NCBI GenBank assembly: GCA_902729315.2
Contig: LR746269.1
Location: forward strand, 377,001-441,000
Source of the DNA: Spirodela intermedia
Taxonomy: Eukaryota > Streptophyta > Magnoliopsida > Alismatales > Araceae
Direction: 5' to 3'
DNA: 64,000 nt
Of the stretch, positions 11,421 through 23,599 are shown piece by piece (positions within the stretch are counted from its first letter, which is position 1; each line of letters begins with the position of its first letter). Position numbers and translations under genes: made by a program. The notes under the pieces are model-generated. The model was not told the DNA's origin. It was given only the letters and a program-made list of their open reading frames with translations, and did not search any database.

Positions 11421-12550
11421 TGGGAAGTAGTAGGTGCTCGGACTATCATGTCCGAAGTGGTTGTCTGAGGTAGTGGGGCTGACCCAACGGAGGTGGCAGG
11501 GACGGTCTAACCGTTCCCTATACTAATGCAAGTTGGCAAAGGGGAGACTATCACCAAAAGTGGCGGTTAAAGACATCTTCTCAACCGTCACCTTTCGGTG
11601 GTCCTTTTGCAGCAGAGACACCCAATTAATGGCCCAGATTTCTCCATCTTCTAGGATTGACATTTAATGATCCAAAAGAGATTTCAAGCCCAAATTTTGT
11701 GGGCATGATCTTCAAGATGTGCTCTTTACATCCCCAATTCGGATCGAAAATAAACTTCAAGAAGATTGTGAACATAAAGGAGAAGAGTTAGAAGTATTTT
11801 GAGAAAGGGTCAAAAGTATTTTGGAAAACTTTATTGCTTATATATATATTCTCTTCACCCTTTTTCCTTTTCATCTTTTTGGAAGGAGCCCCAATAATGA
11901 TTGTTCAGAGTAAAACAACTTTTATTCTAAAGATTTGATTTTCTTCTCTTTTTATGTAATCTTGAGTGATCAAGAGAGGCCTTAAAGAAAAATTTAGTGT
12001 TGGGGATCTAATTGTAAGAAGTAAAGTGTTGGAGATCAACCTATCAAAGTAAATTATTTGGCCTTGGCGATAGATAAAGGCTCAGGTTAAACAATCTTCC
12101 TCTTTGTGCTTACTTGTTTCCTTTTTTTCTTCCCTAAGGTGAAACTTCGGGTTTTAGATATGTTCTTAGTAATTATATTATTTCTTGTCAACTTTGATTA
12201 TTCTTTCTCAATAAATACTCTCAAAAATTCTTTTTACAACCCTTAAGTTAACCTTGATCTAGGGTTTCCTTCATTACATCTCATTTCACTCATATTTCTC
12301 ATCTCTCACACTCATCTCCTATCTCTCTTTTCCTTGTCTATTTTCTAACCTATTTCTTCTTATTATTTAAGATTTTTTAAGATCATTAGTTTTTCTATTT
12401 GTGGTTCAACCTCTATTGTACCCTCTCTATTTATTAAATTGATTATGATAGTGAAAATATAAATAGTTTTAGATAATCTCACTTATGACCTACGACATCC
12501 CAAGTCTTGAGTTATTAATAAGCAAGCATTAAAGTCTATAAATTACTAAT
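11421..12550. other. Non-coding, probably retrotransposon leader/LTR DNA
   Basis: No gene recognised. 11560-12250 contains a TATATATA stretch (about 11839-11846) and LTR-like pyrimidine-rich DNA. 12250-12420 is rich in TCTC/ATTTCT. It may hold the 5' end of the minus-strand gypsy element or the LTR of the next plus-strand one. I could not align the ends, so boundaries are unknown. Confidence 0.35.
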
Positions 12551-14460
12551 CTAACATCAAAATAATGCATATGATGAGTTTCATTCATTCAAATATTTAA
12601 TTTTCTATCCAATATAAAATTTAAAATAATTAATAAGACTGTAGATGTACTAAGTAAAAAGTTCTTATGCCTAGTCAACTTTTGAGAGCTAAGACAATTG
12701 GGTTAGATTATTTAAAGGAATTACATGAATCTCATAATTATTTTTACTAAAATATGTGTTGTGGGTAAAAATAATCAATTGATAAAATAATTTCATTCAC
12801 ATGAAGAATTTATGTTTCATAGAAACCAGTTATGCATTCCTAGAAGCTTACTTCATGACAAGATAATAGATAATTACTTGAAGGATTAGGTGAACATTTG
12901 GGCTTGAAGAAACCTTATGTACGGTTGAAGATTTTAATATTATTGGCCACAACTTAAAAAGGACATAAAATCTAATATGATGATGTCAAATATGTTAGAT
13001 AAATAGGGCCAATGCCAAAATATAGGATTTTATACACTTTTTCAATTCCACAAAATCATTGGCTGATAGATCTATGAATTTTATTTTGGGACTATTCAAA
13101 AGTCAACAAAAAGTTAATTCTATTTTTGTGGTTGTTGATCATTTTTTAGAAATAACATACTTTATTGCCCACAAGAAGATGAATGATGTAGTAGATATTG
13201 TAATTGTTTTTTTTTGAAAGAGAATGTGTTTGCATAGAGTTTCTATCCAATTATCTATGATTGTGTTACCAAATTTTTCTCTCATTTTTATGTACTTTGT
13301 TGAAAATGTTTAAATTTAGTTGTACAAGACATCCACATATATCGTGAATCTCAAATTGAGCTAATGAATGGAACACTTGATAGTTTAATTTGTTGCATCT
13401 CAAAATATAAACTAAAGCAATGAAACTTTCTATTAGCTCTGAAAAAAATTGTTCATAACAATATCGTGAATCATTTTACAAAACAAAACTCTATTTTCTA
13501 TTATTTTACTTGAAACTTAAAACTTGATTTAATTTAGTTACTACTACTAGAAAAGGCTGAAAGATATTGTAGCAAAATATGTTTAATCAGTTCATGAAGA
13601 GGCAATGCAACACCTCATTAAATTACAATAACAATGGGAAGATGACAAATAATAGAAGATGAGAAAAGATTTGTATGTGACATAGTTGTGGTTTACTTGC
13701 CGAAAAAAGGGCTACCATCTTGCACTTATCATCAGTTGTCACCAAAAAAAATATAAACCACAAAAAGCTTAACACAAGATCAACAATAATGTTTATGTCA
13801 TTGACTTACCATAGAGCATGGATCTATCTTCTACCTTTAATGTCATAGATATTTTTGAATATTATGCAAAAGAAGATGAAGACTCAAGGCTGAGTATTTG
13901 AAAGCAGGGGACATTGATCCAAGACATTAGAAGATGAACCCAGTATTGCAGAAGATGACCTAATCAGAAGACAACTCATTTATGAATGATAGGTTATTAA
14001 ACAAGGCAATCCCAATATAAAAGATCCATACCCAGTAGAGATTTTAAATAAAGGGATTTGACTTGACTTAAAACGATTTCACTTTCATCAAACTAGTCTA
14101 ATTTGAATTGAAGTAACTCAAATCAGCCCAAAACATATTCGTTCAAGGGGAGAAACCTTACCCACCGCCACCCTATCCTTTTAGCCTTTAAATAGAAGTG
14201 AATATTCCTCTTTCAATTTTATGCATTTCTTGAGCTCTTTCCCTTCTGAGCATTCTCTACTTGTGGATTCAATAGAGCCACCCTTGTGGGTTCAAGAGTC
14301 AAAGTATCTAATCTCTATGGATTCAAGACTAGAGTTTTCATTGTCATGTGTATTGAAGACACCCTATTTTTCCACTCTTCTGCTCTCTTTCCAGTATCTC
14401 TACATTATGAGAGCCAAATCTCTATTGTAAATGGTTTCTACAAGTGATTTTGGCTCCCTA
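12550..14460 (+). mobile_element. Ty3/gypsy remnant: RNase H end, integrase and LTR-like 3' end (copy A)
   Basis: Plus-strand translation, broken by many stops and frame changes, keeps the order expected of gypsy pol: an ADVLSK-like RNase H/integrase junction (12640), a zinc-binding-domain remnant, then an integrase core with SMNFILGLFKSQQK and FVVVDHF (13080-13150), and HKKMND and LHRVS-like segments further on. 13880-14460 is LTR-like, with TTTAAATAG near 14186-14194 followed by pyrimidine-rich DNA. A second version lies at 28300-30130, so this remnant is part of a segmental duplication that also includes the neighbouring methyltransferase. Confidence 0.75.
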
Positions 14461-15101
14461 GTGCTTTGAGGAGTTGTGGATGTCAGATTTTGACGAGGAC
14501 AGGATGACATAAGGTCGTCCTCCCTAACTTCACGGTTGAGGTGGACCTAAGTTTCGTCTGCGCTGGGCTTGTTGAGAGCGACCTTTGGAAAGGACCCAAA
14601 CAATTCATGGTTTAAAATAATAAACCTCATAAACTCGATATTAAAAGAAATTGGACCTTTGAGAGCACATTGGGGACAATTTTTTTCCTTTTACTAGCCT
14701 GAAAAAATGAAAACATCACACCTATTTTCATCGTAAAATCTAAATAAATGTAGGGTTGATTAGGTTTAGGTCCCTACATACCATCGGCTTTAGAGAATCC
14801 CGTCCCTTCACAAAGTCTCAGAAGGGCCTGGCAAAATACTACAAAATAGGGGGTTGAACCCCAAACCAGCAGGTTTTTAGGGACAGAACACTAATCACCC
14901 CAAGAAAGTAACATCCAAATGTTTTCCAAGTCCAAAATACAACTGGGGGCCACTCGTTATCTCCCCCGTTAACCCCGACGAGGGCAGAAATATTATTTAA
15001 ACTTGTATACGATTTTCTGGTTCTGTAGGTTCGTGTATCGTAGGCCCTTGTTATCTCAGGCCGTAGTATAGAAAATGTATGAGAAGACAGAGCCTTGATC
15101 T
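14461..15101. other. 3' flank of MT2
   Basis: Diverged version of the MT1 downstream flank, with AATAAACCTCATAAACTCG-type landmarks and a region of about 250 bp closely matching the MT3 flank (30180-30520). No coding sequence supported; the 152-codon minus-strand frame that overlaps MT2 is a shadow. Confidence 0.6.
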
Positions 15102-15992
15102 CTAGCCCTCTCGGAGGGTCGCCGGCGTTCTGGGCTTGCCGGCGATCATGAAGGATGGGAAAGTCACCTCCCTGATGAGAGACCTTCCGCCCCAAGCCTT
15201 CTCCAGCTCCTCCACCACCTCGGCCGGCAACAAGTTGATCCCTTGCTTCTTGGCGATGTTCACGATGGACCAGGTCCGCAACAGCCGGAGAATCCACTCA
15301 AAGGAGGCGTTCATCTTCATCTCGAGGGCCACCGGCTCACCTTCAGCGCCCACGCCGACGCCGTCGAAGGGGAAAGGGAGGTTTCTGTACTCCTCGAAGA
15401 TATGGCGGCTATTGGGGTTGGAGAACGGCTCCGCCGAGGCGATTAATCTCTGTATTAGGGCGTCGAAGGAGGGCGAAACCCTCATTTCCCGGTAGCTCCA
15501 GACGGCCATCACGCCGCCGGGCTTCCTGAGGACTCGCTCCACCACGGGGTAGAACTTATCGAGGTCGAACCAGTGGAGGGCCGTGGCGACGGTGACCAGA
15601 TCGACTGAGTCCTCCCCACCCAGTTTCGCCACTAGGTCGTCCTCCGGCATTGAGATAGGCGTGTGGATGTACCGGATCTTGGGGTGCGGCACGGCGTGCC
15701 TCAACTGGCCCTCGCTTACGTCAGTGGCGACGACTCGGTCGTAGTGGTCGGCCAGCTGCTCGGCCGCCGTCGATGGCAAGTGTGGATATGTTAGGGATGG
15801 GAGTGAGGAGAACTCGGCGTAAGGGGGGAGAAGGGGACTTACGCCGACGGCGGCCTGGCCGTTGCCGGTACCGGCGTCCCACGCAACGCCGTGGTGTGGG
15901 GTGAGGGCGGCGAGTAGAGCGAACCACTCCCTCGGGTACTTCATCCTCGTCTCGGCGTAGATCTTCGCCTGCGTCTCGAAAATGTCCGCCAT
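15102..15992 (-). CDS. SAM-dependent methyltransferase, embryo-abundant (EMB-like) family, copy MT2
   Basis: Exon 1 15843-15992 (50 codons, ATG at 15992) and exon 2 15102-15755 (217 codons plus stop) give 267 aa. The 87-bp phase-0 intron has GTAAGT at its 5' end and CAG at its 3' end. Motif I is canonical, WDAGTGNGQAAVG. Further fold landmarks are VVATDVSEGQL, SVDLVTVATALHWFD, RKPGGVMAVWSYREM and the C-terminal GGRSLIREVTFPSFMIAGKP. The uninterrupted frame across the intron (349 codons) is fortuitous: intron 1 is free of stops, but splice sites sit exactly where all copies have them. MT2 is the best candidate for the functional member here, since motif I is intact and no lesion is visible. 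Substrate is unknown. Upstream (16392-16399) is a palindromic CCACGTGG G-box. Confidence 0.88.
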   Translation of the reverse strand: MADIFETQAKIYAETRMKYPREWFALLAALTPHHGVAWDAGTGNGQAAVGVSPLLPPYAEFSSLPSLTYPHLPSTAAEQLADHYDRVVATDVSEGQLRHAVPHPKIRYIHTPISMPEDDLVAKLGGEDSVDLVTVATALHWFDLDKFYPVVERVLRKPGGVMAVWSYREMRVSPSFDALIQRLIASAEPFSNPNSRHIFEEYRNLPFPFDGVGVGAEGEPVALEMKMNASFEWILRLLRTWSIVNIAKKQGINLLPAEVVEELEKAWGGRSLIREVTFPSFMIAGKPRTPATLREG

Positions 15993-16129
15993 GATTTCAA
16001 CCTCTGTGTGTGTGTCTCTCTCTCTTACTCTCTCTATCGTTTTCTCAAAGGGAGTTTCCAGGGCATCGGAGTCGACAGTAGGTTTCACGTCTGTAAATTT
16101 ACGCGTGAAAGTTGGTAATAAAGTAATTT

Positions 16130-16420
16130 TACGGTTTTTCTCAGAGTCCACCTCTGCTATTTACGTCTGGGTCAATCTTTTGAAAGCGTCTGTCTACAGC
16201 CGATGGACGTTTCCAAACTCACCCCGTAAGGACAGAAAACAAAGCCTCTAAGTAAATCTGATAATTTTCAGGTGCATGAATCTTTTATTCCTGTGATTAA
16301 ATCGTCCCCATAACTGTGTCGGTCGTTGACCGGTCAGCAATGACGACAGCACAATCGTGGCGCGATGTCAGCGCAAAGTCCGGGAGCTGTTCCACGTGGT
16401 GAGTTGTTACGTCTTCTAGG
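16130..16420 (-). promoter_or_regulatory. MT2 promoter region with G-box
   Basis: Aligns with the upstream DNA of MT1 and MT3, so it is the conserved promoter block of this gene group. CCACGTGG at 16392-16399 is a perfect G-box about 400 bp upstream of the ATG. A CT/GT-rich leader (16006-16036) lies just upstream of the start. No convincing TATA box was placed. Confidence 0.45.
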
Positions 16421-16914
16421 AATGCTCCAGTCTTTTTTACTGATGCTGGACCAATGAGTCAGATGCTCTTACGCTAGTAGTAGTCAGACCAAAACCTCGC
16501 ACGTATCCTTAACGGGCCGCGGTCCAATCAAAGGACTGCGGTCCAATATTTTGGAGACTCCGAAATGGGCTGGGCTGGCTTGGGTGGGCATGGCGATCTC
16601 TCTCTCTCTCTCTCTCTCTCTCATCGCCGGCTTCTTTGCAGACGGAAGGTTAAAGACGGGTCTCATTAATGAAGACGGCTGCCCTGAGACGACCTTCTTC
16701 CACCTTTCATTCTAGAATCCAACCCGCCCGCGCACCCTGCGACATCCCTTGCAGCCATAATTATAATGAATGGCTCATCAATGCAGTGAGCTGGCCGGCC
16801 GTGGTGGTGATGGTCCCTCGGCTGTCCTTGTCAAGATTATCTAGGTCTGCATGCATGGCACCTTAATGCTGTGAGCTGGGGCTCAAGAAAGTCCATGCCG
16901 AGATTATGAATCTG
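16421..16914. other. Duplicated non-coding segment upstream of MT2
   Basis: Contains a short CT tract (16599-16622) followed by GC-rich DNA (16640-16860) that recurs at 31911-32190 beyond MT3. The match ends near 16860, shortly before the copia LTR begins. No gene recognised. Confidence 0.55.
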
Positions 16915-17012
16915 ATGAGATACTCACCTCCTCAACCTCACCGCGTTAGAAGCGGACATGACAAGTATGTGGATAAGAGACCAACGGGGTGAGAAGAAAA
17001 AGCAAGTTGATC

Positions 17013-18571
17013 ATGCATTAGTTATCATGTTTTAACATATCCAAATTGATAATATTTTTAACTAAACCTTATAAATGAAATTTAAGTATTAGTGTAAGTT
17101 CAGGTCAAACCTCAAGATGATGAAAATTTATTTTAATAGGTTTCTAATTTTCCAATGAGGAAGATGAGTTGAAAAAAAAGAATAAAACCAAAATGGGATG
17201 AGATGAGTGATAAAACTTTCTCTTTGTTACTTATTGACCTCCTTTATCAATTAATTTCGTATGTTTATTTCTTTCTCTGAATATCTTAAGATGAAGGAGG
17301 ATTTAAATCATGACATGATTAAATAATAAATAAAAGAAATTAGTATATAAATTGTGAATTAGAAATATGAGAAAGGTGATTATCAATAGAATAACTTATA
17401 TTGACTTAGAAAGTGTTTTGAAATATTTGAAGAGACATTCTGAAATAAGGTGAAAATAAATGAATTGAAGAACTACCATGGCTGTCAATCAAGGAGAAAC
17501 TAAAATAAAGACATTTGTGGAAGAAAATAAATGTTGAAAAAAAATTTAGACTAAACTATTTATCACATAGTAAAGTCCTTAGAAAGATTATAATTAAAAT
17601 ATTAAATTTCAATTAAATCTTAAAAGTTTGAATATATATCTTTTCATTTCCTTGTCTGTCACCTAAGGATGAGAAAAGAGTGTATTATATAAAAATAAAA
17701 TTTTAATTAAATTTAAAATTATAAAAAAAAATAGAATGAAAGTTAAAACTTTCTTCTTTCCTTGTTTGTTCAATGTTTGTCACCCAAATAACAAAAAAGA
17801 AATGAAATAACATTAGAATAAAAATTAATTTTCAAATATTCCAAAGGACTATGTTAAACACAATTAGTTAGTCCCAAGATCTATCTTGCTCATTGGCTTT
17901 CTTCTTTGCCTTTGGTCCATCCACCCACCAACCCACCAGCCCATCCCCTCCTGCAGCCAAGGGTTGTGGTGTAATGACATCAACATCTTAACTGCCTAGT
18001 TCACAAATGCCTCAAATTTTAGTGGATCTTTCTTATTTCTCCACATACTTTTTTGACTCTTCTAAAAGCTCTCTTAATGCGCCTTTTGTGGACTTGAATG
18101 AAGCTCTCTTAATCTGCCATTTGTGGACTTGAATAAAGCTCTCCTAATGAGCTATTCATGGAGTTAGGAGGAACTCACAAAAATGAGATGTTTCCTTGAT
18201 CTTGAAATTCATAAAATATTCTCAAGGCTTTTAGGCCTTAGAAAATATAATAAAACTCGAATAAAATAGGTTAGGATAAGAAAAATAAAATAAATATTTT
18301 TATACTTGTATTTCACATTTTCATTTTAATACCAAATCATGTTTACTTCAAAGATCAACACCTATGTTCAAACACATGTCAATATGTTCATTCTTGATTT
18401 GACTTTAGACAACTCTAAAAAATTAACCAAAAATTACCAAAAATAATAAAATTTCATAAATCACATTTTTCACCAAATATATATCATTTTCATGAGAATC
18501 ATGAGACATTTACATTTTTTTTATCTTACTTTGCACATGAAAATAGAACATTATCACAAGTATACATTGAA
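17013..18571. mobile_element. About 1.56-kb insertion within the copia 5' LTR, type unknown
   Basis: Defined by subtraction: the 3' LTR of the host element is continuous across this point. AT-rich, with no coding potential recognised. It holds a 35-bp unit repeated three times at 18066-18170 (each begins AAGCTCTC). I found no clear terminal repeats, so it may be a non-autonomous element or an older fragment. Confidence 0.5.
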
Positions 18572-18830
18572 AGGAGAATTGAAAGACTAGAAGACAAAGC
18601 ATATGGTCAAACCCAACCATCAAAATGAGAGTATGATATAAGTAAGACCCTAGTTCAAGAGAAGGAGAATGAAGTATTGTGGAAACTAACCATCTTGAAT
18701 TAGTCAATGTCCTCTATGGTCCCTCATGTTTCTCTCTCTCTTTCTTAGTCTATTCCTCTCTCTCTCTAGGGTTTTGTATAACCCCTAGGGTAGGTGCTCT
18801 CTTGTCATTATTGGAGTTACTTTCAATTTA

Positions 18831-19330
18831 ATTTACGCTTCATTTAGTGATACTTTGTTGATTTTTATTTACCAAACTATACTTCGTTCAATTACGATTC
18901 TTCCGGCTTTTACAGATCTTAATTTGATTAATTGAGTTGTCTGTAATCGCCTACGTAAGAATCACCGGGCGGAACTCTATTTCCGCCTGATTCGCGTTCG
19001 CCGGGCGCTGACGTCATCCTGACGTCCGCACCCTTATTTCCTCTTTTTTTTGTGAATTTTAAATATATTTCCTTTTTATTTCCTAGTATAAAATTCGTAA
19101 GAAAATCGTACTCATTGAGAAAAATTCTGAATAATTACCAGATATTATATTACATCCCTGTGATCGACCTGGAAAATTACCGCTATTTTTGGGATTTGTA
19201 TTGAATTATAATTGATATATTTATTTTGAAATACTTCTAAATATCTGAAAATTCGTATTTTCTAGTTTTATAAATTTTATATTTGCGTGATTTAATATAC
19301 AACGACTGAGTCACGTCATCAAGTACTTTT
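18831..19330. other. Untranslated interior of the copia element with a GC-rich patch
   Basis: Sits between the 5' LTR and the surviving integrase. 18960-19035 is unusually GC-rich (ACCGGGCGGAAC, GACGTCATCCTGACGTC) within AT-rich DNA and includes overlapping TGACGT motifs. The gag and protease expected here are absent, so this is either a replaced segment or another insertion. Confidence 0.4.
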
Positions 19331-22300
19331 TGTGACATTGTCATTTATGTCATCTTTACTTTCTAAAGTTTTAGAAAACCTTACCGTGGTTGTCTCTTAA
19401 TGAATTTATGTGCAAGTCATGTCAATTAAGCAAATATCATTATTTCTTTTATTTTAGTCATGACAATATTCCATCCTCGATTTCATTCAATCTTATTCAT
19501 TATGATGTTTAGAGATCATCTTGAGTTGCCTCTATCACTGGACATCTCTATTACATCATTTTCATTCATAATTATACTTACATGAGTCGAATTTATTTTA
19601 TCCATGATCAATCTCAAGTTCTCTCTATTGTTACCTAATTTATCACTAAGATTTTTACTCAATATTTCACCACACTTAAGGTTCTTCACACAGCACTTAT
19701 CATGCTCTGAAAAATATCTTCGTGGTTATTCGTACACCCAAAAGAATTATTGGCTATATTTTTCTGACACTCGTCACTATGTGACCTCTAATGATATTAC
19801 TTTTTATAAAAAATTCTCTTTTTTACTTCATCTCCTTGATCTTCTTGTCCATCTACATCTTCACCACCTAGGTTTCTACCCTTTGTCATTCTCATAGATC
19901 CTCTTCTTTTTATTCTTTCTTTATCTCTTCTTTCTTCATCAGTACCTCCACCACCCACATCCTCTATTGATACCTCAGATCCGAGTGCAGCTCCATCCTC
20001 ACACACTTTGTCTGACATTATTACTATACTAATTGACCCTCCTACACTACCTATAAATAATCTTCATCTTCTCATTGCATTGTGTAAAGGTACATGCTCT
20101 TGCACACAACATCCTATATCCTACTTTCTCTCCTATGATCACCTTCACTCCACCTTTTGTACCCTTATCCTCTCTGTGGTCTACGAGTTGATTCCACAAT
20201 TACATATTAAGACACTTTAGGCCCCTACTTAGAAAGTAGCTATAGATTTAGAGATTAGGGTATTAGTTTCTCGAGACATGTGGAAGCTTGTCCCACATCT
20301 GACTAATATTAATGTTGTGACATGTAGTGGATCTTCACACTAAAATACAATCTAGATGGCTACATCGCTCATCATAAAGTTCACTTGGTTGTCTGTGGCT
20401 TCAATTAAGCCTATGACATTGATTACATGAAAATCTTCTCCTTTGTGATCCAATTGAACTTTAATCATATTATTTTTTCATTAGCGGTGCATCATGATTG
20501 GTCACTTGACTAGTTAAATGTGTCTAATGTCTTCTATAGTAACTTAGAAAAGTAAGTCTTTATGTTGCGCAAGGAGAGTCTTCCCAAGTTTGTTTGCTTC
20601 AACATACTATTTACAGACTTTAGCAAAGTCATCAAGCTTAGTTTGTGAAGTTGAGTGACCTTCTTACTACCTTCGGCTTTACTTTATCTATTGTTGACCC
20701 TACTGTCATAACAAAGATCATACCTTGAGGTATGATTATCATGATTGTGTATGTTGATGACATTCGTGTGATAAAGAGTGATGAAGCACCCCTCTCTATC
20801 ACCTAAGCCTACGTGTAGTATTACTTTGTCACAAGAGACTTTGGGACACCGTGCTACTTTCTTCAGATAGAGTTTGTTTATCAATCAAGCAAATTAATTT
20901 ATCTTAAAAGAAATATGACATCAACCTTTTTCAAGAAATAGGACTTCTTCACGACAAACTAAAGTCATCAACTATGGAGGCATGTCTGAAGTTCTAAGAT
21001 ATTACTTCATCTCTGATGGAGGATTTTAATCACTATCAATGATTATTGATTGATAAATCTCATTGTTGTTCATCCTAACATCATGTATACAGTCAGTGTT
21101 CTTAGTCAATTTATGTAGGAGTCTCGTTAAGTCCATTGAGAGGGAGTACTACGTGTCTTAGTCTATATCAAACAGGCTCTAGGAAAGGGGCTCATCTACA
21201 AATATCATGGTCACCTACATATTGAAGCCTACTCAAATGTTAGATATGCTGGTGGACAAAGGAGATTGAAAGTTGATGACTCGCTATTACATATATGCTG
21301 GTGGTAACTTAGTCACTTAATGCTCTCAAAAGTAAAAGGAGATATCTTATTTAGTACATAAGCCAAATATCGTGTTATGGGTGAGACTAACTACATGTGA
21401 GATAGTATGGCTTTGTTTTGTTTAAGAAAGCCTGGGTGTCACTACTCATACACTTGTGTGCCTATGCACTGTGACAATCAAGTAGCAATCTTCATCACTA
21501 GAAATCTCACATTCCACAAGTTGACATGTTAGAATCTTGGTTTCACATTATTTATTAGTCTTTGAAGAATGACTTATAGTACCAATAGTGTAAGACATAC
21601 AACACGCCATCATGTTAGAACCTAGCACAAAGCTAGTAACTCTTTGGCTAGTTCAATATCTCCACTTTCGAAAACCAGATATTGAACATCTTGTGGGTGA
21701 GATGTTATCAGTGAGGATCATCATATAAATCATCAGTCCATTCTCGAATCGAACTTTGATGGTCAAGAAAAAGACCAAAGAATGGTGATTCTACATAGAC
21801 TACAATGTAGTGAATAAGCTTGACCCTCAAATATCATACACACTACTTGGGGCAAATTTTCATAGAATTAATCTAAAGTACCTATTCAACATTTCTAAAC
21901 TTTCATCTTGCAAACAAGGTGAAGTTCTTAAGTGAGTACTAATGAGATGCTGACCTCCTCAACCACACCATGAGAAGTAGACACGACGAACAAGTGGACA
22001 ATATATCAATAGGGTCAAAAGACAAAGCAAGTCTACTTTGTAAGTTGAATCAAAAGACCAAGAGATGAAGCATGTGATCAAACCAATTGTCGTAATGAGA
22101 GCATGATATAAGTACAACCCTAGCTCAAGAAAAAGAAAAAGGAGTATAGTGGAGACTAGCCATCTCGAATTGGTCTGTCCTCTTGTGTCCCTTGTGCTTC
22201 TCTTTCTCTCTCTCTCTTACTCTATTTCTCTTGGCTAGTTCCTCTCTCTCTAGATGTTGGTATACCTCTCGGGACATTTCTTGTGTATTCTCTTGTCATT

Positions 22301-22489
22301 ATTTGAGTTATTAGTACCTCTAGTATTGTCTATAGTACGTTTACATCCTCATGACATCATTAGGTCCCTATCCCTTAGAGTTGACCATGGGATAAGCTTC
22401 TTCCACTCATTTGCAATGCCTTGATGGTCACTTGACATCACCCTTCTAACCAATTACCACCCTAATGAAGAAGTAGAGAAAAAAAGCCT

Positions 22490-22990
22490 ATAAATTATGA
22501 TGCATGCTGTGGAAAATGAGAAAAGGAACCTATCAAAATCTCTACACTATAGCATTGAAATAAAGGCAAATGCAAACTTCTCGATAGCCCTAGATGACCA
22601 CCATGATGATGGACTTCCTAAGGACTTACTCCATCATGGGGTAGAACATAGGGTTAAATTAGTGGATGGTCATGGCAACAATGACTAGATCAACATAGCC
22701 CTCCCCACCTAGGTTGTTCTCCACCATTTAGTTGGGGGTATGAATGTACTAAACCTTAGGGTGTGGCACAACATGCTTCAATTAGCCCTCATTCATGTCT
22801 AAAGTAATGACTCAATTTTAGTGGTCCACTACTTACTCTAGCCTCAACAATAAGAGGGTGAATGTGTGAGGAGTGGGGTGAGGATAGCACATAAAGGAGG
22901 GGAAAATGGGACATACGATAATGGCAACCTAACCACTACTAGTGTCAACATCTTATGTCATGTTGTTGTGTGAGATGAGGGAGTCAAGAT
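22490..22990 (-). pseudogene. Heavily mutated methyltransferase relic MT4
   Basis: Aligns base by base with MT1 from about 3150 to 3660 (minus strand), covering the intron, the end of exon 1 and the first half of exon 2. Landmarks are GACTAGATCAACATAGCCCTC at 22683 against the MT1 DLVT region, and the intron piece GTGTGAGGAGTGGGGTGAGG at 22868. Most differences are C to T or G to A. No frame is open. The C-terminal half and the first 40 or so codons are gone. Confidence 0.75.
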
Positions 22991-23550
22991 AAATGTATAT
23001 TAAGTCTTCATTATCATAATTTAATAATTAGTTAATAATATATATTAAGTCTCAACTCATGATAAATAGACTTATATTTATGTTAAATTATGGCAAGTGA
23101 CTTTTAGTTAATCAATGTGAATTTTTGATTAATTGTGTGATTTTATGTGAGTTTATATAATTTTGATAATCATATTTTTTAGATAAATATATAAAAATAA
23201 AATAAAATAAAAATATAGAAAAATAAGGGACCCGCTGGCCAACCAAGCTCACAAGAGGGTTAAAAGTACTGCCAAGTGAAGTTATGAACTAGAGGCTTGA
23301 GCGATTAAGTATTAGTAGGGGACACGTGTCCTTTACTCCCCTTTTATGTCATTGGTGGTCAGTCAACCATGGGACAAGTAATGGTCTCATAGACATGAGA
23401 GGATGATATTGATGAAACAATTATGTATTACTATATATGTCTCACAAGTCAAAAAATAGTTGATGTGAGACTAAACTCGTGCCAGTGCTTCCAAGTAAGT
23501 TTTATATATTTCTATACCTATAATACCTTTAGACTATGAGAAATAAGCAC
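22991..23550. other. AT-rich non-coding DNA
   Basis: Between the MT4 relic and the next copia element. 23220-23500 resembles LTR-type DNA (ACACGTGTCC at 23321-23330, TATATA later) and may be the 3' LTR of the minus-strand copia element. No gene recognised. Confidence 0.3.
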
Positions 23551-23599
23551 ATCTTTGATGTCACTAGGTAAGGGTATGAGTGTAATTGATTATCTCTCT

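Larger units (their letters stand above)
16915..22325 (+). mobile_element. Decayed Ty1/copia element with paired LTRs, 5' LTR interrupted
   Basis: A 3' LTR of about 380 bp (21945-22325) matches 16915-17012 and 18572-18830, so the 5' LTR has been split by about 1.56 kb of other DNA. Internal plus-strand translation keeps copia pol order. The integrase core has SGHL-like ASITGHLYYIIFIHNYT (about 19528). The integrase C-terminus follows (GYSYTQKNYWLYF, 19720-19810). RT begins with MWKLVPHLTNINVV (20280), then VYVDDI (20747), and RNase H has CDNQVAIFITRN (21470). Gag and protease are not seen. A gypsy-type RT fragment (LMVKKKTKEW, about 21755) lies near the 3' end, so the element is itself a mosaic. 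Stops throughout; not mobile. Confidence 0.8.

Noticed and set aside
15102-16151. MT2 as an intronless 349-codon gene
   Set aside because: The 87-bp segment between GTAAGT and CAG is present at the same place in all copies, breaks the methyltransferase fold after motif I, and is frameshifted or absent of conservation in the others. The frame upstream of the ATG at 15992 is leader.
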